From assembly GCA_038199985.1 (NCBI GenBank), contig JBBPYK010000069.1, forward strand, positions 62,001 through 126,000: 64,000 nt of DNA, given 5' to 3'. The position numbers were made by a program, and so were the translations under genes. Within the stretch, counting starts at the first letter, position 1, and each line of letters starts with the position of its first letter. Below are positions 51,840 to 60,182 of the stretch, one piece after another. This DNA is from Arthrobacter_J sp038199985. Its GTDB lineage: Bacteria > Actinomycetota > Actinomycetes > Actinomycetales > Micrococcaceae. Under the pieces are notes generated by a model. The model was not told the DNA's origin. It ran no database searches and was given only the letters and a program-made list of their open reading frames with translations.

Positions 51840-52754
51840 ATGAACAATCCTGCCGCAGCCGACTTCGCTGTGATCTGCTACGGACCGCAAATAGAAGCGC
51901 ACCATTTGTCTTCCATCCAACGGGCCGTTGAAAAGCTAGGCGCGAGCCACGTGCAAACAACCAGCGGCGGCGGGGTTGGGTACGTAACCGAGCGAATGCT
52001 TTTCCGAGCAGTGCAGCCGAACCTTTTCGACTTACGCAGGGCAGTCGATACTGTCTCTTCGACGCGGGCTGATGCCGTACACCGAGTGGGAGCGGCCGTC
52101 GTACCATCCGCACTGCTCGAGCGCGCCCCCAAGCTACTGGTCATGGATGTGGACTCAACGCTCATCAAGCAGGAAGTCATCGAACTTTTGGCTCTGCATG
52201 CGGGTAGGGAAACCGAGGTGGCAGCGATCACTGACGCTGCCATGCGCGGCGAACTGGATTTCACGCAGAGCCTGCACCAGCGTGTGGCCGCACTGGCTGG
52301 GCTGCCCGAGTCCGTATTCGACGTCGTCGGCGAGCACATTGAGCTCAGCGATGGCGCTGAGGTCCTCATCAACGCATTCCTCACCGCCGGGCACGCAGTG
52401 GCAGTTGTTTCCGGTGGCTTCACCCAAATACTCGAGCCGCTAGTCAACCAGCTCGGCTTGACCTATTCCCACGCCAATAGGTTGGGCGTATCAGAGGGGA
52501 AGCTCACCGGCACCGTGAAGGGCACTGTGGTGGACCGTGCGGTCAAGGAGCGATGCCTGCGGTCTTGGGCGGTAGAATCAGGAGTCTCCATGGAGCACAC
52601 GATCGCCGTGGGCGACGGAGCAAATGACCTTGACATGCTGGCCGCCGCCGGGCTTGGCGTCGCGTTCAACGCCAAGCCAGTGGTCCGTCTGGCAGCCAGC
52701 TGTACGATCGACGTACCACAGCTGGATATTGTTCGGCACTTCGTCGAGCTTTAA
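51840..52754 (+). CDS. serB: phosphoserine phosphatase
   Basis: 304 residues. Last step of serine biosynthesis. ATG 51840 has GGAG six bases upstream. The N-terminal 85 residues form an ACT-like domain. The HAD domain has DVDST (103-107, nucleophile Asp103), VVSGGFTQILEPL (motif II, about 188-200), and GDGANDLDMLAAAGLGVAFNAKP (about 258-280; motifs III and IV). The length fits actinobacterial SerB. Divergent from the ABC gene and convergent with the SDR gene with an 18-base gap. Confidence 0.95.
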   Translation: MNNPAAADFAVICYGPQIEAHHLSSIQRAVEKLGASHVQTTSGGGVGYVTERMLFRAVQPNLFDLRRAVDTVSSTRADAVHRVGAAVVPSALLERAPKLLVMDVDSTLIKQEVIELLALHAGRETEVAAITDAAMRGELDFTQSLHQRVAALAGLPESVFDVVGEHIELSDGAEVLINAFLTAGHAVAVVSGGFTQILEPLVNQLGLTYSHANRLGVSEGKLTGTVKGTVVDRAVKERCLRSWAVESGVSMEHTIAVGDGANDLDMLAAAGLGVAFNAKPVVRLAASCTIDVPQLDIVRHFVEL

Positions 52755-52772
52755 TGGGTCCGGACGCCGCGC

Positions 52773-53516
52773 CTAGTTCAAGAAGGACGCCGCGCCGCCC
52801 ACATATTCAGTATGTCCGGTGGGTACATCTGCGCTCACTGTGGCTACGATTTCAGCCGCAAACTCCTGCACTGAGTACAAGCGGCCGGCTTCAGCACGGC
52901 GGGCCTCAATAGCACCTGGATTTGCCCGATCAAGCAGAGTTGCCGTCACAGTGCCTTCGATCATGTCTCCAGAGACAACCACCAGAGAAATCCCTTTCTC
53001 TTCGAGCTCAGGGACAAGCTCACGAAGGGCGTCTTCGCCAGCGCGCTTGCTGCGGGCGACTGCTTCGTACTCCGGCATAGTTTCAACTGTATTGATGAAA
53101 TGGGCTTGATGACTGGTGACAAAGACAACCCGCGAACCCGCTGGCATCACTTCGGCCGCGGTCTTGAGTAAGTTCACCTGCGCGTCACGGTTGAGACGGA
53201 GGGCATAGCCCTCTCCCATAGCTGCTTCCATCCCCCCAGAGGCATTCAGCACCAGTACGTCGAGACCGCCGAAAGCTTCTTTGGCTGCACTCACCAATGC
53301 TTCCGAACCTGTCGCGTCGGTCAGGTCTGCACCGACCGCTACCGCACGACCTCCAGCAGCTTCAATGGTCGAAACCACTTTGTCGGCACGTGGTGCCTTC
53401 TGGCGATAGTTGATCACCACTGCGGCACCTTCGGCCGCGAGCAGGCGTGCCACGTCGGCACCGATCCCACGCGATGAACCAGTGACGATCGCGGTCTTTC
53501 CTTCAAGCTGTCCCAT
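52773..53516 (-). CDS. SDR family oxidoreductase
   Basis: 247 residues. The cofactor motif VTGSSRGIG (11-19) and the NASG strand (91-94) fit an NADP-dependent SDR. The active site is unusual: Ser135 is followed by Tyr150 and Lys157 with six residues between them, instead of Tyr-x3-Lys. Position 153, where Tyr is expected, is Val. Substrate unknown. AAGGGAG lies six bases before the ATG. It follows fabG on the same strand with a 30-base gap and is probably co-transcribed with it. Confidence 0.87.
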   Translation of the reverse strand: MGQLEGKTAIVTGSSRGIGADVARLLAAEGAAVVINYRQKAPRADKVVSTIEAAGGRAVAVGADLTDATGSEALVSAAKEAFGGLDVLVLNASGGMEAAMGEGYALRLNRDAQVNLLKTAAEVMPAGSRVVFVTSHQAHFINTVETMPEYEAVARSKRAGEDALRELVPELEEKGISLVVVSGDMIEGTVTATLLDRANPGAIEARRAEAGRLYSVQEFAAEIVATVSADVPTGHTEYVGGAASFLN

Positions 53517-53546
53517 GGACGCTCCCTTCGGGTCCTAAATAAATGG

Positions 53547-54272
53547 TCAGTGTCCCATGCCCAGTCCGCCGTCGACCGGGATGACGGCACCGGAGATGTA
53601 ACCAGCCTCATCACTGGCCAACCAGCGGACGACGGCCGCGACTTCCTCTGGTTCAGCGAACCGTCGGGCGGGAATGGAATCGAGGTACTTGGCTTGGGTG
53701 TCCTCGGGCAACGCAGTGGTCATGTCAGTTTTGACAAAACCTGGGGCCACCACGTTAGCGGTGATGTTTCTGGAACCCAGCTCTCGAGTCAGCGAACGCG
53801 CCATGCCCACCAGACCGGCTTTGGAGGCAGCGTAGTTAATTTGGCCAGGGGCCCCATAGAGCCCAGATACAGAGGAGATAAAGATCACCCGGCCACGACG
53901 GAGGCGCATCATGCCCTTCGACGCCCGTTGAACAACGCGAAAGGCGCCAGTGAGGTTGGTGTTGACGACGTCGGAGAAGTCACTTTCGCTCATTCGCAGA
54001 AGCAGAGTGTCTCGGGTTATGCCAGCGTTCGCGACTACCACTTCAACGGGCCCATGCGCCGCTTCCGCCTCTGAGAAGGCGGCATCTACTGACGCCGAAT
54101 CCGTGACATCAGCCTGAACGCCCATTAGTCCAGCGGGGACCTCGCCGCTACGGTACGTGATGGCGACCTTGTCTCCATTTGCCTCGAAGGCACGCGCGAT
54201 CGCCAGACCGATTCCGCGATTTCCACCTGTCACCAGAATGCTACGTCCGGCTTGATCGTCTTTTGTGTTCAC
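53547..54272 (-). CDS. fabG: 3-oxoacyl-ACP reductase FabG
   Basis: 241 residues from the GTG at 54272, which has GGAGAG four to five bases upstream; the longer frame is not supported. Classical SDR: LVTGGNRGIGLAIARAF (about 13-29), NAGITRD, catalytic Ser in ISSVSGLYG, YAASKAG with Tyr and Lys, and PVDGGLGMGH at the end. It reduces 3-oxoacyl-ACP in fatty acid synthesis. It is divergent from the DUF3099 gene. Its length and motifs are those of a housekeeping FabG; other fatty-acid synthesis genes are not adjacent. Confidence 0.9.
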   Translation of the reverse strand: MNTKDDQAGRSILVTGGNRGIGLAIARAFEANGDKVAITYRSGEVPAGLMGVQADVTDSASVDAAFSEAEAAHGPVEVVVANAGITRDTLLLRMSESDFSDVVNTNLTGAFRVVQRASKGMMRLRRGRVIFISSVSGLYGAPGQINYAASKAGLVGMARSLTRELGSRNITANVVAPGFVKTDMTTALPEDTQAKYLDSIPARRFAEPEEVAAVVRWLASDEAGYISGAVIPVDGGLGMGH

Positions 54273-54380
54273 TGTCTCTCCAAAATAGCGTTCGAGTACC
54301 CTCTTGATCCTACCGACGCGTGTGCCGACTTTAACAACGTGGTCCTTGGTGAGAGAATTAGAAGGTCCCTTTGGAGTGTG

Positions 54381-54794
54381 ATGAGCAGCTACCGCGATAA
54401 TGGCAATGACCTTCCGGCGATCACCAACGCGCAGGAACCCCATGACGTCGATATGCGCAGACGTATGATCAAATATTCCGTGTCCATGGGCATACGCATC
54501 GTGTGCATCCTGTTGGTGTTCGTTGTCACCGGTTGGTTGCAGTGGGTCTTCATCGCTGGTGCCGTCCTCCTACCGTATTTCGCCGTGGTGCTTGCCAATG
54601 TTGGCTCGGACAGCGAGCGTATGCCGCCCAGCACGCTGTTACTGGACCGGCCGCCACAGCGTGAGCTAGGTGGCAGCCCGGACCACCCTGCGGACGTTCG
54701 CTATGACCGGACGACCACAGCCCAAAATCCCGATGATGGATCAACTACGCTTCAGGGCGAAATCGTTCCGGAAGACGAGAGTGCGGAAACATGA
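54381..54794 (+). CDS. DUF3099 family membrane protein
   Basis: 137 residues from ATG 54381, with GGAG five bases upstream. The N-terminal part is charged (DMRRRMIKYSVSMGIR), followed by two membrane helices (about 34-52 and 54-74). The C-terminal half is hydrophilic and Asp/Pro-rich, and faces the cytoplasm if the topology is hairpin-like. Conserved actinobacterial family, unknown function. Its stop overlaps the next start (ATGA), so it heads an operon with the small Cys protein and SURF1. Confidence 0.88.
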   Translation: MSSYRDNGNDLPAITNAQEPHDVDMRRRMIKYSVSMGIRIVCILLVFVVTGWLQWVFIAGAVLLPYFAVVLANVGSDSERMPPSTLLLDRPPQRELGGSPDHPADVRYDRTTTAQNPDDGSTTLQGEIVPEDESAET

Positions 54795-55042
54795 ACCTCC
54801 TGGATCAGCTGGCAACCAACTCGGGGCAGGACGCACCCGCAGAACTGACGTGTTCGCGAAAGGCCTGCAAAAACATAGCAGCGTGGCAATTGCTCTGGAA
54901 CAATCCAAAAATTCATACCCCGGACCGACGCAAAATCTGGCTCGCCTGCGGAGAACACCGCAACTGGCTGCAGGATTACCTCAGCTCGCGGGAACTCTGG
55001 AAAGAGACACTCCCGATACACGGAAAGGACAGTGACACGTGA
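54791..55042 (+). CDS. small conserved actinobacterial protein with Cys/His cluster
   Basis: 83 residues. Cys21 and Cys26, then Cys53 and His56, could bind zinc: TCSRKACKN in the first half and LACGEHRNWL in the second, with WNNPKIHTPDRRKIW between. Relatives are often misnamed acetone carboxylase; there is no such activity in a protein this size. It overlaps DUF3099 by four bases and SURF1 by four bases. Position suggests a link to the membrane or to cytochrome oxidase assembly, which is inference only. Confidence 0.8.
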   Translation: MNLLDQLATNSGQDAPAELTCSRKACKNIAAWQLLWNNPKIHTPDRRKIWLACGEHRNWLQDYLSSRELWKETLPIHGKDSDT

Positions 55043-55908
55043 GGTACGGGTTCCTCTTTTCCGGCCGCTGGGTCGGATGGATCGTGCTGACCGTGGCCTT
55101 CGCTGCCTCGTGCTCTGCTCTGGGCTCCTGGCAGATGGATCGCCGCGACGTGGCTGTGGCGACGGTGGACAGAATCGCCGTCAACTACGGCCAGACACCG
55201 ATTCCGTTCGCGGACGCCAGCGGAGTTTTTGAAGACTTTGAACCATCCAAAGAATGGACGCCTGTCTCCATGGATGGTGCCTATGCGACGAAGGACACTC
55301 GCGTTGTTCGAAACCGGCCGTTCAGTGGCCGACCAGGCTATGAGGTTCTCGTCCCGCTGCATTTGAAGAGCGGAGGAACGGTCATCATTAACCGCGGTTG
55401 GCTGCCCATCGGAAATAACAATGCTGGGCACCCCGATTCGGTACCGCCTCCACCAGAGGGCGATGTTTCTGTCATAGCTCGGGTGAAGCCAGCAGAACCA
55501 GATGTGCGGGCGGGAGCACCACAGGGACAACTGGCGTCGATCAATCTAAGCGCATATCAGCAGCAACTCGACTATCCGATACTCATGGGCAGCTATGGGC
55601 TTCTCGGACGCGAGGATCCCTCCTCTGCAATTGCCCCGCGCGCTCTGCCCAGACCCGACATAGATACTGGACCACACCTCTCGTACTCCCTCCAGTGGTT
55701 CGCATTCGGGCTGTTGGGATTCGTAGGTTTAGGGTATGCGGCGCGTCAGCAAGCGCTTTCAAACGCGACCGCACAGGAACTTGGGCCAGACCAAGACGGC
55801 ATGCATCAGGCGTGGAAACACACTGCCCCAAAACCACCACGAAAATCGTCGCGTCCTACCGCGGAAGAGGAAGAGGATGCCCTCCTCGATGCGCAAGGGT
55901 ATCAATAG
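55039..55908 (+). CDS. SURF1 family cytochrome oxidase assembly protein
   Basis: 289 residues from a GTG that overlaps the previous stop by four bases. Two membrane helices (about 11-31 and 215-235) flank an extracytoplasmic domain, as in the family. It carries GSWQMDRRD near the first helix, VVRNRPFSGRPGYEVLVPLH (about 94-113), VIINRGWLPIG and the SYSLQWFAFGLLGFVGLG segment at the second helix. It helps insert heme a or copper into cytochrome c oxidase. The C-terminal 50 residues are charged and cytoplasmic. Confidence 0.92.
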   Translation: MRYGFLFSGRWVGWIVLTVAFAASCSALGSWQMDRRDVAVATVDRIAVNYGQTPIPFADASGVFEDFEPSKEWTPVSMDGAYATKDTRVVRNRPFSGRPGYEVLVPLHLKSGGTVIINRGWLPIGNNNAGHPDSVPPPPEGDVSVIARVKPAEPDVRAGAPQGQLASINLSAYQQQLDYPILMGSYGLLGREDPSSAIAPRALPRPDIDTGPHLSYSLQWFAFGLLGFVGLGYAARQQALSNATAQELGPDQDGMHQAWKHTAPKPPRKSSRPTAEEEEDALLDAQGYQ

Positions 55909-55941
55909 CCCAAACGTTCTTGAGCACGATGCCCCACCGGA

Positions 55942-57540
55942 TCAGGCCAGCGTCACCAAATCCAGGTAGTCCTCATTCCAGAGGTCCTCCACGCCGTCCG
56001 GCAGCAGGACTACGCGCTCGGGATTCAGTGCCTCGACAGCACCTTCATCGTGACTGACCATTACCACTGCCCCGCTGTAGTTCTGTAGAGCCCCCAGAAT
56101 CTCCGCGCGGCTGGCTGGGTCAAGGTTGTTGGTGGGTTCGTCCAGCAGCAGGACATTGGCTGAAGAAGCCACGATCGTGGCTAGCGCAAGGCGCGTCTTC
56201 TCGCCACCCGACAGGACCCCGGCAGGTTTACTCACGTCGTCGCCGGAGAAAAGGAAGGACCCTAGAATGCCACGCACTTCGGCATCCTGCATATCCGGGG
56301 CCGAAGAACGCATATTCTCCAGAACGGTGCGGTCGACATCTAGAGTGTCGTGCTCCTGGGCGTAGTAGCCCACTTTTAACCCGTGGCCAGGAATCACTTT
56401 TCCGGTGTCGGGTTCATCCACTCCTGCGAGCATCCGTAGAAGTGTGGTTTTCCCCGCGCCGTTCAGTCCGAGGATGACCACGCGGGACCCACGATCAATG
56501 GCCAGATCCACGTCGGTGAAGATCTCCAGCGATCCATAGGACTTGCTGAGTCCCTCCGCCGTCATGGGGGTCCGGCCACAGGATGAAGGCTCGGGGAACC
56601 TCAGAGCCGCCACCCGGTCTTGAGCGCGTACTTCATCCAGGCCCGCAAGCAGACGTTCAGCACGACGGGCCATGTTCTGTGCAGCAACAGCCTTGGTGGC
56701 CTTGGCTTTCATCTTGTTGGCCTGGTCCATCAGGACACCAGCCTTCTTCTCCGCGTTGGCCCGTTCACGGCGGCGTGCACGCTCATCCGTCTCTCGCTGG
56801 AGCTGGTATCGCTTCCAACCCATGTTGTAGATGTCGATGGTTGCGCGGTTTGCGTCGAGGTAAAACACCTTGTTGACGGTGGCCTCGATCAGGTCGACGT
56901 CGTGGCTAATGACAATAAGCCCGCCCTGGTGGTTTTTCAGAAAGTCCCGCAACCAGGTAATGGAGTCAGCATCCAGGTGGTTGGTCGGCTCATCCAGAAG
57001 CATGGTGTCCGCCCCGGAGTATAGAATCCGAGCCAATTCCACACGGCGTCGCTGACCGCCCGACAGCGTCTTCAGCGACTGGTCGAGGATCCTTTCGGGA
57101 AGGGCAAGGTTGGATGAAATGGCGGCCGCTTCTGCTTCAGCAGCGTACCCGCCCCCGGCTATGAACTCCGCTTCCAGCCTGTCGTACCGGGACATGGCCT
57201 TGTCGCGGATTGCCGCGTTCTCACTTGCCATGTCATCCTGAGCCGCTTTTAATTTGCTGACGATGACGTCAAGGTTACGAGCCGAGAGAATACGATCTCT
57301 GGCCAGTTGGTCCATGTTTGGGGTGCGGGGATCCTGTGGCAGGTAGCCGATCTCGCCATTGCGGGTGACTTGACCGCCTGCCGGCAGCGCCTCCCCCGCC
57401 AACACGCGGGTCAGCGTGGTCTTCCCAGCGCCGTTTCGGCCTACCAGCCCGATCTTGTCACCCTTGTCCACCCGAAACGACACACCGCCCATGAGAAGCC
57501 TGGCGCCGGCACGGAGTTCAAGTTCCGAAACATTGATCAC
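55942..57540 (-). CDS. ABC-F family ATPase
   Basis: 532 residues, soluble, with two ABC domains and no membrane part. Domain 1 has GRNGAGKTTLTRVL (about 34-47), LSGGQRRRVELARIL and LLDEPTNHLDADSI; domain 2 has GLNGAGKTTLLRML (about 349-362), LSGGEKTRLALATIV and LLDEPTNNLDPAS. The linker between them (about 230-310) is a charged coiled-coil rich in Arg, Ala and Lys, as in translation-associated ABC-F proteins. The subgroup is unclear; ribosome binding is likely. A GTG start has GGAAGGG about nine bases upstream. Divergent from bioY. Confidence 0.93.
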   Translation of the reverse strand: MINVSELELRAGARLLMGGVSFRVDKGDKIGLVGRNGAGKTTLTRVLAGEALPAGGQVTRNGEIGYLPQDPRTPNMDQLARDRILSARNLDVIVSKLKAAQDDMASENAAIRDKAMSRYDRLEAEFIAGGGYAAEAEAAAISSNLALPERILDQSLKTLSGGQRRRVELARILYSGADTMLLDEPTNHLDADSITWLRDFLKNHQGGLIVISHDVDLIEATVNKVFYLDANRATIDIYNMGWKRYQLQRETDERARRRERANAEKKAGVLMDQANKMKAKATKAVAAQNMARRAERLLAGLDEVRAQDRVAALRFPEPSSCGRTPMTAEGLSKSYGSLEIFTDVDLAIDRGSRVVILGLNGAGKTTLLRMLAGVDEPDTGKVIPGHGLKVGYYAQEHDTLDVDRTVLENMRSSAPDMQDAEVRGILGSFLFSGDDVSKPAGVLSGGEKTRLALATIVASSANVLLLDEPTNNLDPASRAEILGALQNYSGAVVMVSHDEGAVEALNPERVVLLPDGVEDLWNEDYLDLVTLA

Positions 57541-57569
57541 GCGTAGAAGCCCTTCCGATCCGTAAGTTT

Positions 57570-57591
57570 TATAATTTAGTAGGAATCCTAC
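57570..57591 (+). promoter_or_regulatory. bioY promoter (TATAAT) and operator-like palindrome
   Basis: A perfect consensus TATAAT at 57570-57575 is followed by GTAGGAATCCTAC (57579-57591), a perfect 6-1-6 palindrome that extends with one mismatch to about 21 bases (TTTAGTAGGA and TCCTACAAAA). The palindrome covers the expected transcription start. There is no good -35. A repressor bound here would block bioYMN; none is encoded nearby. Confidence 0.65.
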
Positions 57592-57607
57592 AAAAGAAGA
57601 TTAATTT

Positions 57608-58312
57608 ATGGCCGCTACTGTCTCACTTAGCGACTTCCAACTTGTAGATGACCCACTGGAGACATCAATGCCAAAGACGCCCGAAGCTGAAACCCGCCCC
57701 GCTGCCAAGAAGCCCGTCACTCAACGTCCGGCAAGCACATCTTCCGGCTGGGATGCCACGGATCTGGCTCTCATTGGAGTGTTCGCTGCCCTCATTGCGG
57801 CCTCTATCATTGTGCCACCTATTCCTGCAGGCGTCGCACTGGGAGTACCGATCACTTTGCAAACTATGGTCATTACGCTTAGCGGACTGGTACTGGGAGC
57901 GGGCCGTGCGGCTGCAGCAACAGGTCTCTATGTGCTCCTCGGATTAGTGGGGCTTCCCATATTCAGTGGTTTCCGAGCGGGCCCTGGAGTATTGGCAGGA
58001 GGCTCCGCCGGGTACATCCTCGCCTTCGCCGTTTTCGCCGGGGTTGTGGGCTGGCTCGCGCAGATAGTGGTGCGAAGAACAGGCCGCGCCCATGGTCTCT
58101 GGTTCACCGGATGCGCATTCGTAGGCCTCCTTGTGAGCCACGTGAGTGGAATAATTGGCATGATGATCAACGGCAAGCTTTCCCTGGAAGCGGCAGTCCT
58201 GGCGGATCTCATCTTCGTTCCGGGCGATGTGATCAAATGCATCATCGCCGTTGTCATCTCCATCAGCATCCATCGCGCTTTTCCGGACATTCTCCTTCGG
58301 AGACGCAAGTAG
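57608..58312 (+). CDS. bioY: biotin transporter S-component BioY
   Basis: 234 residues (a start at ATG 57668 would shorten it by 20). After a hydrophilic N-terminus come six membrane helices with the BioY features MVITLSGLVLGAGRAAAATG (about 87-106), GLPIFSGFRAGPGVLAGGSAGYIL (split here as GLPIFSG and GPGVLAGGSAGY) and FVPGDVIKCIIA. It binds biotin with high affinity and works with BioM and BioN as an ECF transporter. First gene of a rightward operon; the bioM start directly follows its stop. Confidence 0.95.
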   Translation: MAATVSLSDFQLVDDPLETSMPKTPEAETRPAAKKPVTQRPASTSSGWDATDLALIGVFAALIAASIIVPPIPAGVALGVPITLQTMVITLSGLVLGAGRAAAATGLYVLLGLVGLPIFSGFRAGPGVLAGGSAGYILAFAVFAGVVGWLAQIVVRRTGRAHGLWFTGCAFVGLLVSHVSGIIGMMINGKLSLEAAVLADLIFVPGDVIKCIIAVVISISIHRAFPDILLRRRK

Positions 58313-59047
58313 ATGGTGGGGATTGTTTTCAATGCTGCGTCGGTCGAATTGGACACACCGGGCCGTGGCGTTCACACCATTCTTCACCCGACGGATCTCG
58401 AGCTCGACAAGCGGCGGACTGCTGTCATTGGCGCCAACGGATCTGGGAAATCAACCCTGCTGCGCCTGATCAACGGCCTGTTGCTGCCCACCTCTGGTTC
58501 GGTTGAGGTTCATGGTCTGGACACCTCGCAGCACGGGCGGAGGATCCGCAGTCAAGTGGGTTTCGTCTTCACGGACCCCATTTCTCAGCTGGTCATGCCT
58601 ACGCCGCTAGAAGATGTGGAATTATCGCTGCGGAAGCACCACCCCAAAGCACAGGCGCGTCGATTGGCGGCCATGGAAGTACTCGACATCTACGGGTTGG
58701 CGCATTTGGCCGACAACAGCGTCTACGACCTCTCGGGCGGAGAACGGCAGCTGGCGGCGTTGGCTTCAGTACTCGCCGTCAACCCGGAAGTTCTTGTCCT
58801 TGATGAGCCAAGCACTCTGCTTGATCTGCGGAACACGCAGCTCCTGCGGAGTACTCTTCTTGGTCTTGGACAACAACTCGTCATGGCGACCCACGACCTA
58901 GACCTAGCGGCATGCTTTGACCGGGTACTGGTAGTTCACGACGGTGCGGTAATCTTCGACGGCGAACCAGCCGAAGCAGTCGCTTTCTACCGCGCCCTCT
59001 GTTCTGATAATCAGCGCTGGGCCGGGCAAATTAAGTCGAGCATCTAA
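58313..59047 (+). CDS. bioM: ECF transporter ATPase BioM
   Basis: 244 residues. Energy-coupling ATPase: Walker A GANGSGKST (about 40-48), Q-loop region FVFTDPISQLVMPT (about 83-96), signature LSGGERQLAAL (about 138-148), Walker B VLVLDEPST (about 159-167) and switch His in ATHDLDLA. It begins with ATG right after the bioY stop, and its stop overlaps the bioN start by one base, so the three genes are tightly coupled. Confidence 0.95.
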   Translation: MVGIVFNAASVELDTPGRGVHTILHPTDLELDKRRTAVIGANGSGKSTLLRLINGLLLPTSGSVEVHGLDTSQHGRRIRSQVGFVFTDPISQLVMPTPLEDVELSLRKHHPKAQARRLAAMEVLDIYGLAHLADNSVYDLSGGERQLAALASVLAVNPEVLVLDEPSTLLDLRNTQLLRSTLLGLGQQLVMATHDLDLAACFDRVLVVHDGAVIFDGEPAEAVAFYRALCSDNQRWAGQIKSSI

Positions 59048-59664
59048 TGCGGGCGCATTCCCATCTGATGGGAAATTATGTTTCTGGTTCCTCCCCGGTA
59101 CACAAGACGCCCCTGTGGATCAAAGCAACGCTGCTGCTCGCCGTCGGCATTTTGACGCTTCTCCTTCAGGGGCCCGTTGCACGTTCGTTGCTCTTGGCCA
59201 CTGCGTTGGCTATACACGTTCTGGCCGGGCTCCCCGTGAAACGCATATGGTCATCCATCCGAGTTATGTGGTTCTTCCTCGCCATCATCATCGGCTACCA
59301 AACCTGGGCCAACGGTTTGGACGTAGCATGGTCGCTCGTCGCTGGGATCCTCGCGTGCGTGTACGCGGCCAACATCCTCACATCCACCACAGAGATTCAG
59401 GTTCTTCTAGACGGCGTTGTCAAGGCGGCTAGCCCCTTTCGGCGGTTTGGCGTCAACCCGGAAAAATTTGCGCTAACGATTTCAATCATGCTCCGTAGCA
59501 TCCCGTTCATTGTTGGGGCGTTCGAGAGCGTTCGCAATGCAGCCATGGCACGGGGGCTCGAGCGGAACCCGCGGGCCCGCGTGCTACCTGTTGTGATCAC
59601 AACGGTTGCCTATGCGCGTCAAACTGGCGATGCCTTGGCCGCGCGTGGCATAGGAGACGAGTGA
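59047..59664 (+). CDS. bioN: ECF transporter T-component BioN
   Basis: 205 residues with about five membrane helices. The coupling motifs of EcfT proteins are present: AMARGLE (about 163-169) and ALAARGIGDE (about 196-205), the Ala-Arg-Gly pairs that contact the ATPases. It links BioY with BioM to import biotin. The ATG overlaps the bioM stop by one base. A strong terminator lies about 85 bases downstream; the gap holds no gene. Confidence 0.94.
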   Translation: MRAHSHLMGNYVSGSSPVHKTPLWIKATLLLAVGILTLLLQGPVARSLLLATALAIHVLAGLPVKRIWSSIRVMWFFLAIIIGYQTWANGLDVAWSLVAGILACVYAANILTSTTEIQVLLDGVVKAASPFRRFGVNPEKFALTISIMLRSIPFIVGAFESVRNAAMARGLERNPRARVLPVVITTVAYARQTGDALAARGIGDE

Positions 59665-59746
59665 AGTCGGGTCAATGTGGCGGACCCTAGGGCCGCACTT
59701 GACCGACCACTGTCACGGCTTGCTCGTCCTTCCGTAATCCACCGTG

Positions 59747-59792
59747 ACACGTAAAAGCGGACTGCCAGAGTTGGCAATCCGCTTTTACGTGT
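59747..59792. terminator. bidirectional terminator between bioN and the suf operon
   Basis: Long arms: ACACGTAAAAGCGGA and its complement, then TGCCA/TGGCA nearer the loop, about 20 paired bases in total. T-rich stretches within each arm supply partial U-tails on both strands. It separates the convergent bio and suf transcripts. Confidence 0.85.
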
Positions 59793-59807
59793 GAGGTATC
59801 AATCAGG

Positions 59808-60137
59808 CTAAATGTTGAAGCCGAGTGCCCGCATCTGATCTCGGCCGTCCTCGGTTATTTTCTCCGGTCCCCACGGCGGCATCCATACCCAGCTAAGCCT
59901 CCAATCGTCAACTACTCCATCCATGGCCAGCCCTATCTGCTCCTCGATAACTTCAGTGAGGGGGCAGGCAGCCGTGGTCAAAGTCATGTCGATCAGGAGC
60001 GCTCCGTCGTCCGCGTAGTGCAGACCGTAAAGCAACCCTAGGTCAACTATGTTGACGCCGAGCTCCGGGTCGATAACGTCCTTTAGCGCTTCTTCAACGT
60101 CCTCAACGGACGTCTGCGCAGTGTTTATTTCGCTCAT
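59808..60137 (-). CDS. metal-sulfur cluster assembly factor (DUF59/MIP18, SufT-like)
   Basis: 109 residues. DUF59 fold: VIDPELGVNIVDLGLLYGL (about 21-39), TLTTAACPLTEVIEEQI (about 52-68) with a conserved Cys, and WMPPWGPEKITEDGRDQM (about 85-102). It helps deliver or mature Fe-S clusters. AAGGAG lies seven bases before the ATG. It is the last gene of the leftward suf operon, 45 bases after sufC. Confidence 0.93.
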   Translation of the reverse strand: MSEINTAQTSVEDVEEALKDVIDPELGVNIVDLGLLYGLHYADDGALLIDMTLTTAACPLTEVIEEQIGLAMDGVVDDWRLSWVWMPPWGPEKITEDGRDQMRALGFNI

Positions 60138-60182
60138 CAGGTTCTCCTTCAGCAGCCGCTCTTGGGTACTCTGAGGCCGGAA

